Counted from the first letter of the stretch, positions 30,637 through 38,829 are shown. The stretch: DNA of 47,916 nt from WLNJ01 sp037131165 (GCA_037131165.1 JBAXRO010000007.1:1-47916); one strand, 5' to 3'. Numbers and translations are program-made. Notes: generated from the sequence alone by a model not told the origin.

Positions 30637-32592
30637 TCAGTCCTTGGTCTCTTGGTCTTCAGGGCTGCCGGCATCGGCGCCGACCTCGGCCGTCTCAGCC
30701 TCGGCTGGTGCGCCTACTGCCACCGGCTCGGGCTTCTTGGCGTCGAACACGGCGTGGACGGCTCCGGGTACACCGTACTCGTAGGGACCGCCGACGACGG
30801 TCGGGATCGAATCGAAGTTGAAGATCGGCGGGGGAGAGGAGACCTGCCACTCGATCGTCAGGGCCCGGTGCGGGTTGGCCTCGGCCTTCGGGCCGTTGCG
30901 CCACGAGTTGACCATGTTGTAGATGAAGATCAGCGTCGACAGGCCGAGTCCGAACGATGCGATCGAGATGGCGAGGTTCCAAGGCGCGAACTGCTCGGCG
31001 TAGTCGGCGACCCTTCGTGGCATTCCTTGCATTCCGACCACGTGCATCGGAGCGAAGGTCAGGTTGAAGAAGATCAGGGTCATCCAGAAGTGGAGCTTGC
31101 CCATGGCTTCGTTGTACATCCGTCCCGTCATCTTCGGGAACCAGTAGTAGACGCCGGCATAGATCGTGAAGACCGAGCCGCCGTAGAGGACGTAGTGGAT
31201 ATGGGCGACGATGTAGTAGGTGTCCGATGCGTAGATGTCGAACGGCACGATCGCGAGGGTGACGCCGGAGATCCCGCCGAGCGTGAACATCGTCAGGAAC
31301 CCGAGCGAGAACAGCATCGGGGTGTCGAGGTGCAGGACGCCCTTCCAGAGGGTGGCGAGCCACGAGAAGATCTTGATGCCGGTTGGGACTGCGATGATCG
31401 CCGTGGTGACCATCATCGGGATGCGGATCCAGTTCTGCATGCCGGAGACGAACATGTGGTGCGCCCAGACGGTGAATCCGAGGAGAACGATCGCCAGCAG
31501 CGAGAAGGCCATCATCCGGTAGCCGAAGATCGGCTTGCGGCTCTTGGCGGAGAGGATCTCCGAGACGATCCCGAACCCTGGCAGCATCATGATGTAGACG
31601 GCAGGGTGCGAGTAGAACCAGAAGACGTGCTGGTACATGATCACGTTGCCTTGGCGTTCACCGCCGATCGTCGCGTTGAAGAAGTTGAACCCGAGGGCGA
31701 CGTCGAGCAGGATGAAGAACTGTGAAGCGGCGATGAACGGGGTGGCGATCACGACCAACAGCGAGGTCGCGAAGTTGGCCCAGACGAGCAGCGGCATCCG
31801 CCAGAAGCTCATTCCGGGCGCACGCATCGTGATGATCGTGACGAGGAAGTTGAGGGCCGTGGCGATCGACGACGCACCGGCGAACTGCACGCCGATCGTG
31901 AAGCACATCTGGCCGATCGGCTGGGTCGTGGACAGGGGTGCGTATGCCGTCCAGCCGCTGGCGAAGGCGCCACCCGGCATGAAGAAGCTGATCGACATCA
32001 GGATGCCGGCGATCGGCAGAAGCCAGAAGGAGAGGGCGTTGAGGCGCGGGAAGGCCATGTCCGGCGCGCCGATCATCAGCGGCAGGACGTAGTTGGCGAG
32101 GCCGGCGAAGACCGGGACGACGAACAGGAAGATCATCAGCGACGCATGGACGCTGAAGAGGCTGTTGTAGTCCTGCCCGTCGACGAACTGGCTGCCCGGG
32201 GTGGCGAGCTCGGCCCGCACCATCATCGCGAGCAGGCCGCCGATCAGCATGAAGAAGAACGTCGTGCAGACGTACTGGATGCCGATCACCTTGTGGTCGG
32301 TGTTGACCTTGAAGTAGTCCTTCCAGGAGTTTGCGCCGTGCGACGAGTGGTCCTCGGCACGGGTCGGCTTGCCTGCGGCCCAGTAGAACCAGTAGTCGAA
32401 GGCGCCGAGGCCGACGAGGAAGAAGAGCGGTGTGCCGATCATCGAGACGATCGCGATCGCGTCGAAGTCGAACAGCGGGTCGTAGCCGTAGGCGGCGCGG
32501 ATACCGGTCGTCAGGGCAAGGCAGAATGCAAGGCCCAGCACCGTAAAGGCTGCTGCGCGATACCAACCGGGCTGTCTGAGTTGAACGGGCAT
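30637..32592 (-). CDS. ctaD: cytochrome c oxidase subunit I, A2-type
   Basis: Catalytic heme-copper subunit of a proton-pumping O2 reductase, 651 residues. Two extra N-terminal helices (about 10-30 and 44-66) precede the 12-helix core. The low-spin heme His is in SVHASLMIFLF. The D-channel entry is kept (GAPDMAFPRLNALSFW). CuB and the cross-linked Tyr lie in FWFYSHPAVYIMMLPGFG; the motif YSHPAVY has Ser-His-Pro-Ala where A1 oxidases have Gly-His-Pro-Glu. That loss of the helix VI glutamate with a preceding Tyr-Ser is the accepted mark of A2-type oxidases (as in thermophile caa3). The K-channel Lys is in PTGIKIFSWLATLW, and the high-spin heme ligands in IVAHIHYVLYGGS. The acidic Ala/Glu tail is probably disordered. 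Cotranscribed with ctaC1 (16-nt gap) and ctaE. Confidence 0.95.
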   Translation of the reverse strand: MPVQLRQPGWYRAAAFTVLGLAFCLALTTGIRAAYGYDPLFDFDAIAIVSMIGTPLFFLVGLGAFDYWFYWAAGKPTRAEDHSSHGANSWKDYFKVNTDHKVIGIQYVCTTFFFMLIGGLLAMMVRAELATPGSQFVDGQDYNSLFSVHASLMIFLFVVPVFAGLANYVLPLMIGAPDMAFPRLNALSFWLLPIAGILMSISFFMPGGAFASGWTAYAPLSTTQPIGQMCFTIGVQFAGASSIATALNFLVTIITMRAPGMSFWRMPLLVWANFATSLLVVIATPFIAASQFFILLDVALGFNFFNATIGGERQGNVIMYQHVFWFYSHPAVYIMMLPGFGIVSEILSAKSRKPIFGYRMMAFSLLAIVLLGFTVWAHHMFVSGMQNWIRIPMMVTTAIIAVPTGIKIFSWLATLWKGVLHLDTPMLFSLGFLTMFTLGGISGVTLAIVPFDIYASDTYYIVAHIHYVLYGGSVFTIYAGVYYWFPKMTGRMYNEAMGKLHFWMTLIFFNLTFAPMHVVGMQGMPRRVADYAEQFAPWNLAISIASFGLGLSTLIFIYNMVNSWRNGPKAEANPHRALTIEWQVSSPPPIFNFDSIPTVVGGPYEYGVPGAVHAVFDAKKPEPVAVGAPAEAETAEVGADAGSPEDQETKD

Positions 32593-32608
32593 CAGTCGTC
32601 TCCTTGGA

Positions 32609-33397
32609 TCAGCTGGCTGCAGCCTTGCTCTTCTTCTGCAGCCATGCCGAGTACTGGGCGGGTGTCAGGACATGGACGGTCGAGCGCATGATCCCGTGGC
32701 CGATTCCGCACAGCTCGGTGCAGACGACCGGGTACATGCCAAGTCGGGTCGGGTTGATCTTCGTGTGGGTGGTGATTCCGGGGACGGCGTCCTGCTTCAT
32801 CGCCATCGACGGAAGCCAGAGGGAGTGGATGACGTCGACGGCCTTGATGTCGAACGCGACCTGCGGGCCCTTGCAGGGGGCGCCTTGGCCGGTTTGCGTG
32901 CCGGTGGGGGTGCATTCGATGTAGAGCTCGTCGTCGAGGAACCGCTTGCCGTTGGCTCCCGAGTACTCGAACTGCCACATGAACTGCTGGCCCCACGCCG
33001 TCACCTTGACCTGGTTGGCCTGTGCCTGGTCGATGTCACTGAGGACGTTCGCTGCGTAGACGCAGAGGCAGGCGACGACCACAGAGGGGATCGCCGTCCA
33101 GATCACCTCGAGGCGGGTGTTGCCGTGGGTCGGAGGCCCGTCGACCTCCTCCTCGCCCGGACGCATGCGGAAGCGGATCACGCTGAACAGCACGATCGTC
33201 GTCACGAGGACGAAGACCGGAACCGACAGGATGATCAGGAAGTCGTAGAAAGCCGAGATCGAGTCGATCTGGGTGGAGGCGTGCGCCGGGAACCAGTCGA
33301 TCCAGAGGCCGATGGCGATTCCGACGGCTGAGGCGATCGTTCCGATGACGACCATGCGGACAACGTCCGCTCGGGTTACTTCGCGGGGGTTCTTCAT
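32609..33397 (-). CDS. ctaC: cytochrome c oxidase subunit II (of the A2-type set)
   Basis: Carries the CuA electron-entry site outside the membrane. It has 262 residues. An uncleaved N-terminal helix (MVVIGTIASAVGIAIGLWI) and a second helix (FLIILSVPVFVLVTTIVLF) are followed by the cupredoxin domain. CuA ligands are VIHSLWLPS (His) and CTELCGIGHGIMRS (C-x3-C-x3-H-x2-M), all present. There is no C-terminal cytochrome c domain, so an external donor is required. ATG at 33397; TAGGAT lies 9 nt upstream. First gene of the operon ctaC1-ctaD1-ctaE-small ORF-ctaG. Two signals sit upstream: an inverted repeat at 33461-33472 and an AraC-type gene beyond it. Confidence 0.93.
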   Translation of the reverse strand: MKNPREVTRADVVRMVVIGTIASAVGIAIGLWIDWFPAHASTQIDSISAFYDFLIILSVPVFVLVTTIVLFSVIRFRMRPGEEEVDGPPTHGNTRLEVIWTAIPSVVVACLCVYAANVLSDIDQAQANQVKVTAWGQQFMWQFEYSGANGKRFLDDELYIECTPTGTQTGQGAPCKGPQVAFDIKAVDVIHSLWLPSMAMKQDAVPGITTHTKINPTRLGMYPVVCTELCGIGHGIMRSTVHVLTPAQYSAWLQKKSKAAAS

Positions 33398-33412
33398 GCC
33401 GCGAGCATCCTA
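33398..33412 (-). promoter_or_regulatory. -10 element of the A2 oxidase operon
   Basis: Minus-strand TAGGAT (33412 to 33407), 9 nt, then ATG at 33397. No Shine-Dalgarno in between. Confidence 0.4.
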
Positions 33413-33453
33413 TTCCACACGAGAGACGGACGGTGGCTCGTGCTCGCGCTTTC

Positions 33454-33478
33454 GCGCCGTGATTGACCAATCGGGCGC
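33454..33478. promoter_or_regulatory. nested inverted repeat, possible operator or terminator
   Basis: Perfect 12-bp palindrome with two-base centre, GATTG-AC-CAATC (33461-33472), flanked by GCGCC (33454-33458) and GGCGC (33474-33478). It sits ~50 bp upstream of the ctaC1 -10 and 36 bp after the AraC gene stop. It could bind a regulator of the oxidase operon or form the 3' hairpin of the AraC gene. Confidence 0.4.
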
Positions 33479-33514
33479 AACAGCGGCATCGCTGTCGGCC
33501 GAACGGCTGGCAAT

Positions 33515-33904
33515 TCAGGCGGCTGTGGCCAGTTGGGACTTGTCGGAGCGGAAGCCGAGGGATGCCCTGTACTCGGACGGGGCGGCCCCGTGGGCCCTCC
33601 GGAATGCCTTGGCGAACTGTGCAGGCTGGCGGTAGCCGACCCGGTGGGCGACCTCGCGGACGGTCAGGCGACCGTCTGACAGCAGCTCGGCTGCCTTCTC
33701 CATCCGCACCCTTGTCAGGTGCGCCCGGAAGGTGGTCCTGCCGATCTCGGCGAACGCCCGCTGGAGCTGCCGCCGTGACGACGCAATACGCGAGGCGATG
33801 CCGTCGAGCTGGAGGTCCTCGGCGTACTCGAGCTCGACCAGTTCGCAGACCTCTTCGAACAGCTGCGTGCGGTTGCGGATCGTTGTCGGTCTTTGGGTCG
33901 GCAC
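33515..33904 (-). CDS. small AraC-type transcriptional regulator (HTH only)
   Basis: A 129-residue protein that is nearly all AraC/XylS DNA-binding domain. The first HTH is LQLDGIASRIASSRRQLQRAFAEIG; the second is LTVREVAHRVGYRQPAQFAKAFRRAHGAAPSEYRAS, carrying the family signature. There is no sugar-binding or other effector domain, so it may sense through a partner or act constitutively like SoxS/MarA-size activators. GTG at 33904 is the upstream start. It lies between the two oxidase operons on the same strand, 117 bp upstream of ctaC1. Autoregulation or control of ctaC1-ctaG via the palindrome at 33461 is a hypothesis. Confidence 0.8.
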   Translation of the reverse strand: MPTQRPTTIRNRTQLFEEVCELVELEYAEDLQLDGIASRIASSRRQLQRAFAEIGRTTFRAHLTRVRMEKAAELLSDGRLTVREVAHRVGYRQPAQFAKAFRRAHGAAPSEYRASLGFRSDKSQLATAA

Positions 33905-34032
33905 ACTCGGGATACGGCACCGCTGGCAGCTCGGATCACCAACCGGGCGGTCCGCTCCGGCGCCTTCCCGTGGGAGTACTCGTGCCGGGCTCGGGCGGTT
34001 CCGCGCGGGGATCTGCCCGCAGGAGCCGACGG

Positions 34033-34290
34033 TCAGGCTTCTGCGTCGCCCGGAGCTTTCGGCTCGGGCAGTTCACTCATGCTGCGGCGGCTGTCGCCGA
34101 TCCAGCGCCAGAGGCAGAAGACGAGGATGATCGCGCCGACGGCGCTGATCAACCAGCTGAGAGTGGTGCCGATCACGATCATGGTCACGGCGACCGCCGT
34201 CAGCAGCGGGATCCCGGTCGGCCCGGGAAGGTGGATCTCCTCGCCGACGGGCGGGGCTGCGGTCTTGGTGGGTTGTTCGCTCTGGCTCAT
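34033..34290 (-). CDS. two-helix membrane protein, possible oxidase subunit IV-like
   Basis: An 85-residue protein with polar N-terminus (MSQSEQPTKTAAPP), then EEIHLPGPTGIPLL leading into two hydrophobic helices (AVAVTMIVIGTTLSWLIS and VGAIILVFCLWRWI), and a charged C-terminus GDSRRSMSELPEPKAPG. The layout HLPxP, short loop, two helices and a W-R-W-I-x-D-x-R-R end is reminiscent of the C-terminal part of actinobacterial-type oxidase subunit IV, but the match is from memory and incomplete. It is the last gene of ctaC2-ctaD2-ctaB-37aa-85aa. Its ATG shares one base with the stop of the 37-residue ORF (TGATG). Confidence 0.6.
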   Translation of the reverse strand: MSQSEQPTKTAAPPVGEEIHLPGPTGIPLLTAVAVTMIVIGTTLSWLISAVGAIILVFCLWRWIGDSRRSMSELPEPKAPGDAEA

Positions 34291-34403
34291 CAGGCGGCGT
34301 TGTAGACGAGGGCGGCCACGAATGAAAGTCCGAACATCACGAAGCAGACGGCGCCGAGGCTGAGGCCGATCTTGATGTTCCTTCTTGCGATGTCACGATC
34401 CAT
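34290..34403 (-). CDS. 37-residue single-helix membrane protein
   Basis: MDRDIARRNIKIGLSLG then a hydrophobic helix (AVCFVMFGLSFVAALVY) and NAA. Basic head and one transmembrane helix. The stop overlaps the start of the 85-residue gene by one base and the start lies 13 nt after the ctaB stop, so it sits snugly in the oxidase operon. A GGGAGAAC-like weak Shine-Dalgarno precedes the ATG. A minor structural subunit of the A1 oxidase is the simplest guess. Confidence 0.62.
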   Translation of the reverse strand: MDRDIARRNIKIGLSLGAVCFVMFGLSFVAALVYNAA

Positions 34404-34416
34404 GTTGTTCTCCCGT

Positions 34417-35322
34417 TCAGATCTTGACGTCCACGACCATTGCCGCGAACAGCAGGGCGAGGTAGCCCAGCGAGTAGAGGTAGAGGCGAAGGGCGGCGCC
34501 GCGAGTCGCTTGACGCTGCAGCGAGACGGCGAGCCAGAGGAAGATGATGTCGAGCACTCCCGCGGCGATCAGGTAGATGCCGCCGAACAGCCCGCCGGCC
34601 ACCGGCAGCAGGGTGAGGGCGATCAGCAGGATCGTGTAGAGGACGATCTGGCGGCGGGTCTCATCCTCGCCGCGGACGACCGGCATCATCGGAACCCCGA
34701 CCTTCGCGTACTCATCCTTCATCAGCAGCGACAGCGCCCAGAAGTGGGGCGGAGTCCAGTAGAAGACGATCGCGAACAGGTAGAGCGCTGCGAGGTCGAG
34801 CGACCCGGTCACGGCCGCCCAGCCGACGAGCGGCGGGACGGCGCCGGCCGCGCCGCCGATGACGATGTTCTGCGGGGTTGATCGCTTGAGCCACACCGTG
34901 TACATCAGCGTGTAGCCGAGGAAACCGCTGAACGAGAGAAGCGCCGCCAGCGGGTTGACGAAGATGCTCAGCTCTATCAGCGACAGCGCTGCGAGGACGA
35001 TGCCGAAGGTCAGGGCCGCCCTGGGGCTGACCCGGCCCGATGCGACAGGCCGATTGGCCGTCCGCTCCATCAGCAGGTCGATATCCCGGTCGTACCAGTG
35101 GTTGACCGCGCCCGCACCGCCTGCGGAGAGGTAGCCGCCGAGGCAGGTCAGGATGATCAGGGTGACCGACGGGCTGCCGGCGACGAGCATCGTCGCGACT
35201 GTCGTCAACAGCAGAAGGGACTGGACCTTGGGCTTGGTCAGCGCGACGTAGTCGCTCACGACCCGCTTGGCAGTAGCGATGCCGCCCGGTGCGACCGACG
35301 TGTCGATTCGGGAGGCTTCCAT
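34417..35322 (-). CDS. ctaB: protoheme IX farnesyltransferase (heme O synthase)
   Basis: Integral-membrane prenyltransferase converting heme b to heme O, needed for the aa3 oxidase. It has 301 residues with about nine helices. The catalytic Asp-rich motif is AVNHWYDRDIDLLMERTANR (N-x3-D-x-x-D), followed by PVASGRVSP, and the second loop YTVWLKRSTPQNIVIGG matches the family. TPPHFWALSLLMKDEYAK is also diagnostic. ATG at 35322 is 1 nt after the ctaD2 stop, so tightly coupled. Heme A synthase (ctaA) is not in the window. Confidence 0.95.
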   Translation of the reverse strand: MEASRIDTSVAPGGIATAKRVVSDYVALTKPKVQSLLLLTTVATMLVAGSPSVTLIILTCLGGYLSAGGAGAVNHWYDRDIDLLMERTANRPVASGRVSPRAALTFGIVLAALSLIELSIFVNPLAALLSFSGFLGYTLMYTVWLKRSTPQNIVIGGAAGAVPPLVGWAAVTGSLDLAALYLFAIVFYWTPPHFWALSLLMKDEYAKVGVPMMPVVRGEDETRRQIVLYTILLIALTLLPVAGGLFGGIYLIAAGVLDIIFLWLAVSLQRQATRGAALRLYLYSLGYLALLFAAMVVDVKI

Positions 35323-35323
35323 C

Positions 35324-37000
35324 TCAGCCGGCGGTCTTGGAGGAGCGCTCGAGTTCGGCCCGGATGTCCTGCATCGGCTCGAGCGAGCGAACCTCGGGGA
35401 CGATGTCGAAGTTGTTGGCCGGAGGAGGCGAGGGGGTGAACCACTCGAGAGTGTTGCCTCGCCAGGGATCCGGGCCGGCCTTCGCTCCGCGGCTGATGCT
35501 GCGGCCGAAGTTCCACGCTACGACCAGCAGGCCGATGCCGAACAGGAACGATCCGCTGGTGGAGATCAGGTTCTGCGTCTGCCAGCCGGTGGCGGTCCCG
35601 TACTCGTAGATCCGCCGAGGCATTCCCTCGAGCCCGAGCGAGTGCTGGATCAGGAATGTGACGTTGAAGCCGACGAAGACGAGCCAGAATGAGGCCTTCG
35701 CGAGCTTCTCATTGAGCATCCGTCCACTCATCTTCGGGAACCAGTAATGGAGCCCGGCGAGGACGCCGAAGACCGAACCGCCGACCAGCGTGTAGTGGAA
35801 GTGGGCGACGACGAAGTAGGTGTCCTGCAGCTGCCAGTCGACCGGGAAGATCGCGAGGAAGATGCCGGTGATCCCGCCGAAGACGAAGACCGAGAGGAAT
35901 CCGGCCGCCCAGTAGAACGGGGAGTCGGTGACGATCGAGCCCTGCCAGATCGTCGCGAGCCAGTTGAAGATCTTGACGCCGGTGGGGATCGCGACGAGGA
36001 TCGTCGTGACCATGAACAGGGCGAACACGACGGTCGGGCTGGGCGTCGTGTACATGTGGTGCGCCCAGACGAACAGGGAGATCACAGCGATCACCATGGT
36101 CGAGGTGGCGATCGCGCGGTAGCCGAAGATCGGCTTGCGGGCGAAGACCGGCAGGACCTCGCTGATCATGCCGAAGGCCGGGAGAACGAGGATGTACACC
36201 TCGGGGTGGCCGAAGAACCAGAACAGGTGCTGCCACAGCAGAGGCGAGCCGCCCGATGTCGGATCGAAGAAGGAAGTGCCGAAGTTGCGGTCGGCGAGCA
36301 GCATCGTGACGCCACCGGCAGCGACGGGCAGGGCGATGATCAGCAGCAACGAGTAGGCGAGCATCGACCAGACGAACAGCGGCAGGCGGCTCCAGGTCAT
36401 GCCCTTGGCGCGCATCGTCACGGTCGTGGCGACGAAGTTGATCGCGCCCAGCAGCGAGGAAATGCCGGTCAGGTGGATCAGGAAGATCCAGGCGTCCTGA
36501 CCGCCTCCCGGCGAGTAGACCGAGTTCGAGAGCGGCGGGTAGGACGTCCACCCGGCGGACGGCGGGGTAAAGAAGAGCGTCATGTAGAAGACGATGCCGC
36601 CGGCCAGGAAGAGCCAGTAGGAGAGGGCGTTGAGGCGGGGGAATGCCATGTCCCGGGCGCCGATCATCAGGGGCAGGACGTAGTTGGCGATACCGGCCAG
36701 AATCGGGGCCAGGAACAGGAAGAGCATCGTCGTTCCGTGCATCGTGAACAGCTGGTTGTAGGCATCGGGAGTGATCAGCGAGTTGTTGGCTACGCCGAGC
36801 TGGAGACGGATAAGCAGGGCCTCGACACCGCCCATGAAGAAGAAGACGACTGCGGTGACGATGTAGAGGATGCCGATCTTCTTGTGGTCGACAGTCAGGA
36901 ACCAGTCGATCCAGCGCTGCTTCGTCCGCTCGGCCCGAACCTCGTCGGTTACGAGCTCAGGCAGGGATGGCGCTGTGGTCGGTTCTGCGGTGGCTGACAT
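35324..37000 (-). CDS. ctaD: cytochrome c oxidase subunit I, A1-type
   Basis: Second catalytic subunit, 558 residues with 12 helices. The low-spin heme His is in FTMHGTTMLFLF. The D-channel Asp and Asn are in GARDMAFPRLNALSYW. Helix VI is FWFFGHPEVYILVLPAFG with the pumping glutamate (A1 mark), CuB His and cross-linked Tyr. WAHHMYTTP provides the CuB His pair. The K-channel Lys is in PTGVKIFNWLATIW. VVAHFHYTLVGGSVFG carries both hemes' His. The sequence is clearly diverged from the A2-type subunit and lacks its two extra N-terminal helices. ATG at 37000, 25 nt after the ctaC2 stop, in the ctaC2-ctaD2-ctaB unit. Confidence 0.95.
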   Translation of the reverse strand: MSATAEPTTAPSLPELVTDEVRAERTKQRWIDWFLTVDHKKIGILYIVTAVVFFFMGGVEALLIRLQLGVANNSLITPDAYNQLFTMHGTTMLFLFLAPILAGIANYVLPLMIGARDMAFPRLNALSYWLFLAGGIVFYMTLFFTPPSAGWTSYPPLSNSVYSPGGGQDAWIFLIHLTGISSLLGAINFVATTVTMRAKGMTWSRLPLFVWSMLAYSLLLIIALPVAAGGVTMLLADRNFGTSFFDPTSGGSPLLWQHLFWFFGHPEVYILVLPAFGMISEVLPVFARKPIFGYRAIATSTMVIAVISLFVWAHHMYTTPSPTVVFALFMVTTILVAIPTGVKIFNWLATIWQGSIVTDSPFYWAAGFLSVFVFGGITGIFLAIFPVDWQLQDTYFVVAHFHYTLVGGSVFGVLAGLHYWFPKMSGRMLNEKLAKASFWLVFVGFNVTFLIQHSLGLEGMPRRIYEYGTATGWQTQNLISTSGSFLFGIGLLVVAWNFGRSISRGAKAGPDPWRGNTLEWFTPSPPPANNFDIVPEVRSLEPMQDIRAELERSSKTAG

Positions 37001-37025
37001 TTTCTTGCTCTGGTTCCTCGGTAGG

Positions 37026-37934
37026 TCAGTTGGGCGGAGGCGTGAGGTTGGGGACCTGACCCTCGCTGGTGAGCTTGGCGCGTTCCTTCACTGCGTCCTT
37101 GTTGGCCTGCGCGATCCTCTGCTTCTGGTTGGAAAGCCAGACTGCGAACTGCGCCGGGGTCACGACCCTGACCCGCGCGAGCATCGATGCGTGCTGGCTG
37201 CCGCACAGCTCCGCGCACTGCCCGGTGTAGACGTCACCTGCGGGGCTCTTCGGCGCCGGGGCCTTGAACCAGGTGTAGTTGGTGGAGCCCGGAACCGCGT
37301 CGAACTTCCCGCCCAGCTTGGGGATCCACCATGAGTGGATCACATCGGTCGCCTGAATTCGCAGCACGACCACCGTGTCGGACGGGGCCACCATCTCGGT
37401 GTAGGCGAACGGGGCGGCCATCGTCTCGCCGTAGGTGTAGCGCCAGATGTACTGGCGTCCGGTGACGTCGATCGTGATCTTCTTGCCGTTCGGTGGCGTC
37501 GGCTCGGGGACGAGCGCAGCAGAGCGCGAGGCCTTCATCATCACCCCGGGAGCAGCGCCGTTGGGCGGATCGGTGATCGCCGGCAGCTTGATGAAAGTCA
37601 CGGCGGCGAGGATCACGACCACTCCGGCCGCTGCGGCTGTCCAGAGGACCTCCAGCTTGCCGTTCTCGGATGGGCCCGAAGCGACCGCGCCCTTCGACTT
37701 GCGGTACTTGACGAGCGACCAGATCAGTGCGGCCTCGACCCCGAGGAAGATGATGATCCCGAACACGGCGATGATCCGATAGAGCTCGACGATCGCGTCG
37801 GCGTTGGGCGAGCCGCCCGACTGCGGCTCGAACGCGAGGGCCGACGCGAACGAAGGCATCGCGAGCGACGCCAGGGCGGCGGCCGAGAGCGCGAGCAGCG
37901 CGAATTTCTTGAGGGTAGAAGAGGCGGGCCTCAC
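37026..37934 (-). CDS. ctaC: cytochrome c oxidase subunit II (of the A1-type set)
   Basis: CuA-bearing subunit, 302 residues from the chosen start. The N-terminal signal-like helix (KKFALLALSAAALASLAMPS) is followed by transmembrane helices IIAVFGIIIFLGVEAALIW and GVVVILAAVTFI. Then comes the CuA domain with VIHSWWIPKLGGK (His) and CAELCGSQHASMLA (C-x3-C-x3-H-x2-M). A Pro/Lys-rich tail ends NLTPPPN. There is no fused cytochrome c. GTG at 37934 is preferred because a TATCAT -10 ends 9 nt upstream and the signal-like helix then starts near the N-terminus. A start at 38012 would overlap the crotonase stop and add 26 charged residues. Confidence 0.9.
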   Translation of the reverse strand: MRPASSTLKKFALLALSAAALASLAMPSFASALAFEPQSGGSPNADAIVELYRIIAVFGIIIFLGVEAALIWSLVKYRKSKGAVASGPSENGKLEVLWTAAAAGVVVILAAVTFIKLPAITDPPNGAAPGVMMKASRSAALVPEPTPPNGKKITIDVTGRQYIWRYTYGETMAAPFAYTEMVAPSDTVVVLRIQATDVIHSWWIPKLGGKFDAVPGSTNYTWFKAPAPKSPAGDVYTGQCAELCGSQHASMLARVRVVTPAQFAVWLSNQKQRIAQANKDAVKERAKLTSEGQVPNLTPPPN

Positions 37935-37949
37935 AGCGCCGCGATGATA
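37935..37949 (-). promoter_or_regulatory. -10 element of the A1 oxidase operon
   Basis: Minus-strand TATCAT (37949 to 37944) followed by 9 nt and the GTG. Supports the 37934 start and a near-leaderless mRNA. Confidence 0.42.
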
Positions 37950-38004
37950 CCGACGCGGTCGGGCGAGCACCCTGCTCGCACCGGACCGGCCCTGCTCGAA
38001 TTGC

Positions 38005-38829
38005 TCACTCACCGGTGAACCTCGCCTCGCGGCGCTCCATGAAGGCGGTCACGCCCTCGACGAAGTCCCTGCTCACAGCCTGTTTCTGCTGGAGGGCCGC
38101 CTCGACTGACAGCTGCTGCTCGAGGTTCGGGAAGCACTGGCTGTTGAGTTGCGCCTTGATCCCCGCGTAGGCGGTGGTCGGGCCTGATGCGAGCCGGATC
38201 AGGAGTTCGTCGGTCGCCGAGTCGAACTCCGAATCGCCCACCACCCGGTTGACGAGACCCCACTCGAGCGCCTTCGCCGAGTCGATCCGATCGGCGAGGA
38301 GTGCCATTTCCGCTGCGCGGGAGAACCCGGTGCGGGTGGGGATGAAAATCGATGATCCGCCGTCCGGCACGAGGCCGATGTTGGCAAACGCGAGCAGGAA
38401 GTAAGCGCTCTCGGACGCCAAGACCAGATCGCAGGCCAGGGCGAGGGCGCAGGAAACGCCGACTGCCGGGCCGTGAACGGCAGCGATCACCGGCTTGGGC
38501 ATCGTCCGGACCCCGAGAATCACCGGGTGGTAGCGCTCGTGGAGCGAGCGCTCGAGGTCGGGCAGGCCCTCCTCCGTCTGGTGATCGAAGCCCGCCTTGA
38601 GGTCCGCTCCCGATGAGAAGGCCTTGCCGGCCCCCCTGAGTTCGACGGCGCGGACTCCCGGGTCCGACCCGACTTTGGCGATCACGTCGATCAGGTCGTC
38701 GCCGAGGCCCTTGTCCCAGGCGTTCAGGGCGTGAGGGCGATTGAGGACGATCCTCGCCGCACCATCCAGCCTCAGCAGCTCGAGGTTCTCGTATTCGCCG
38801 TCGGGCTGCCACTCGCTCACGGCGGTCAT
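38005..38829 (-). CDS. enoyl-CoA hydratase/isomerase family protein (PaaG-like)
   Basis: A 274-residue crotonase. RIVLNRPHALNAWDKGLGD near 22 and FSSGADLKAGFDHQ (first oxyanion strand) are canonical. AAVHGPAVGVSCALALACDLVLA keeps small residues at the second oxyanion site. FANIGLVPDGGSSIFIP has Asp where hydratases have the second Glu, the pattern of the PaaG/isomerase group. It may isomerise or hydrate aromatic-derived or fatty acyl-CoA. ATG at 38829 is chosen; GTG at 38841 is a slightly longer alternative. It lies downstream of the epimerase gene on the same strand (16-bp gap). Confidence 0.88.
   Translation of the reverse strand: MTAVSEWQPDGEYENLELLRLDGAARIVLNRPHALNAWDKGLGDDLIDVIAKVGSDPGVRAVELRGAGKAFSSGADLKAGFDHQTEEGLPDLERSLHERYHPVILGVRTMPKPVIAAVHGPAVGVSCALALACDLVLASESAYFLLAFANIGLVPDGGSSIFIPTRTGFSRAAEMALLADRIDSAKALEWGLVNRVVGDSEFDSATDELLIRLASGPTTAYAGIKAQLNSQCFPNLEQQLSVEAALQQKQAVSRDFVEGVTAFMERREARFTGE

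Noticed and set aside
35747..36997. 416-residue plus-strand frame opposite ctaD2
   Set aside because: Composed of Asp/Glu/Arg/Gly runs typical of the antisense of a hydrophobic membrane protein; no motif.
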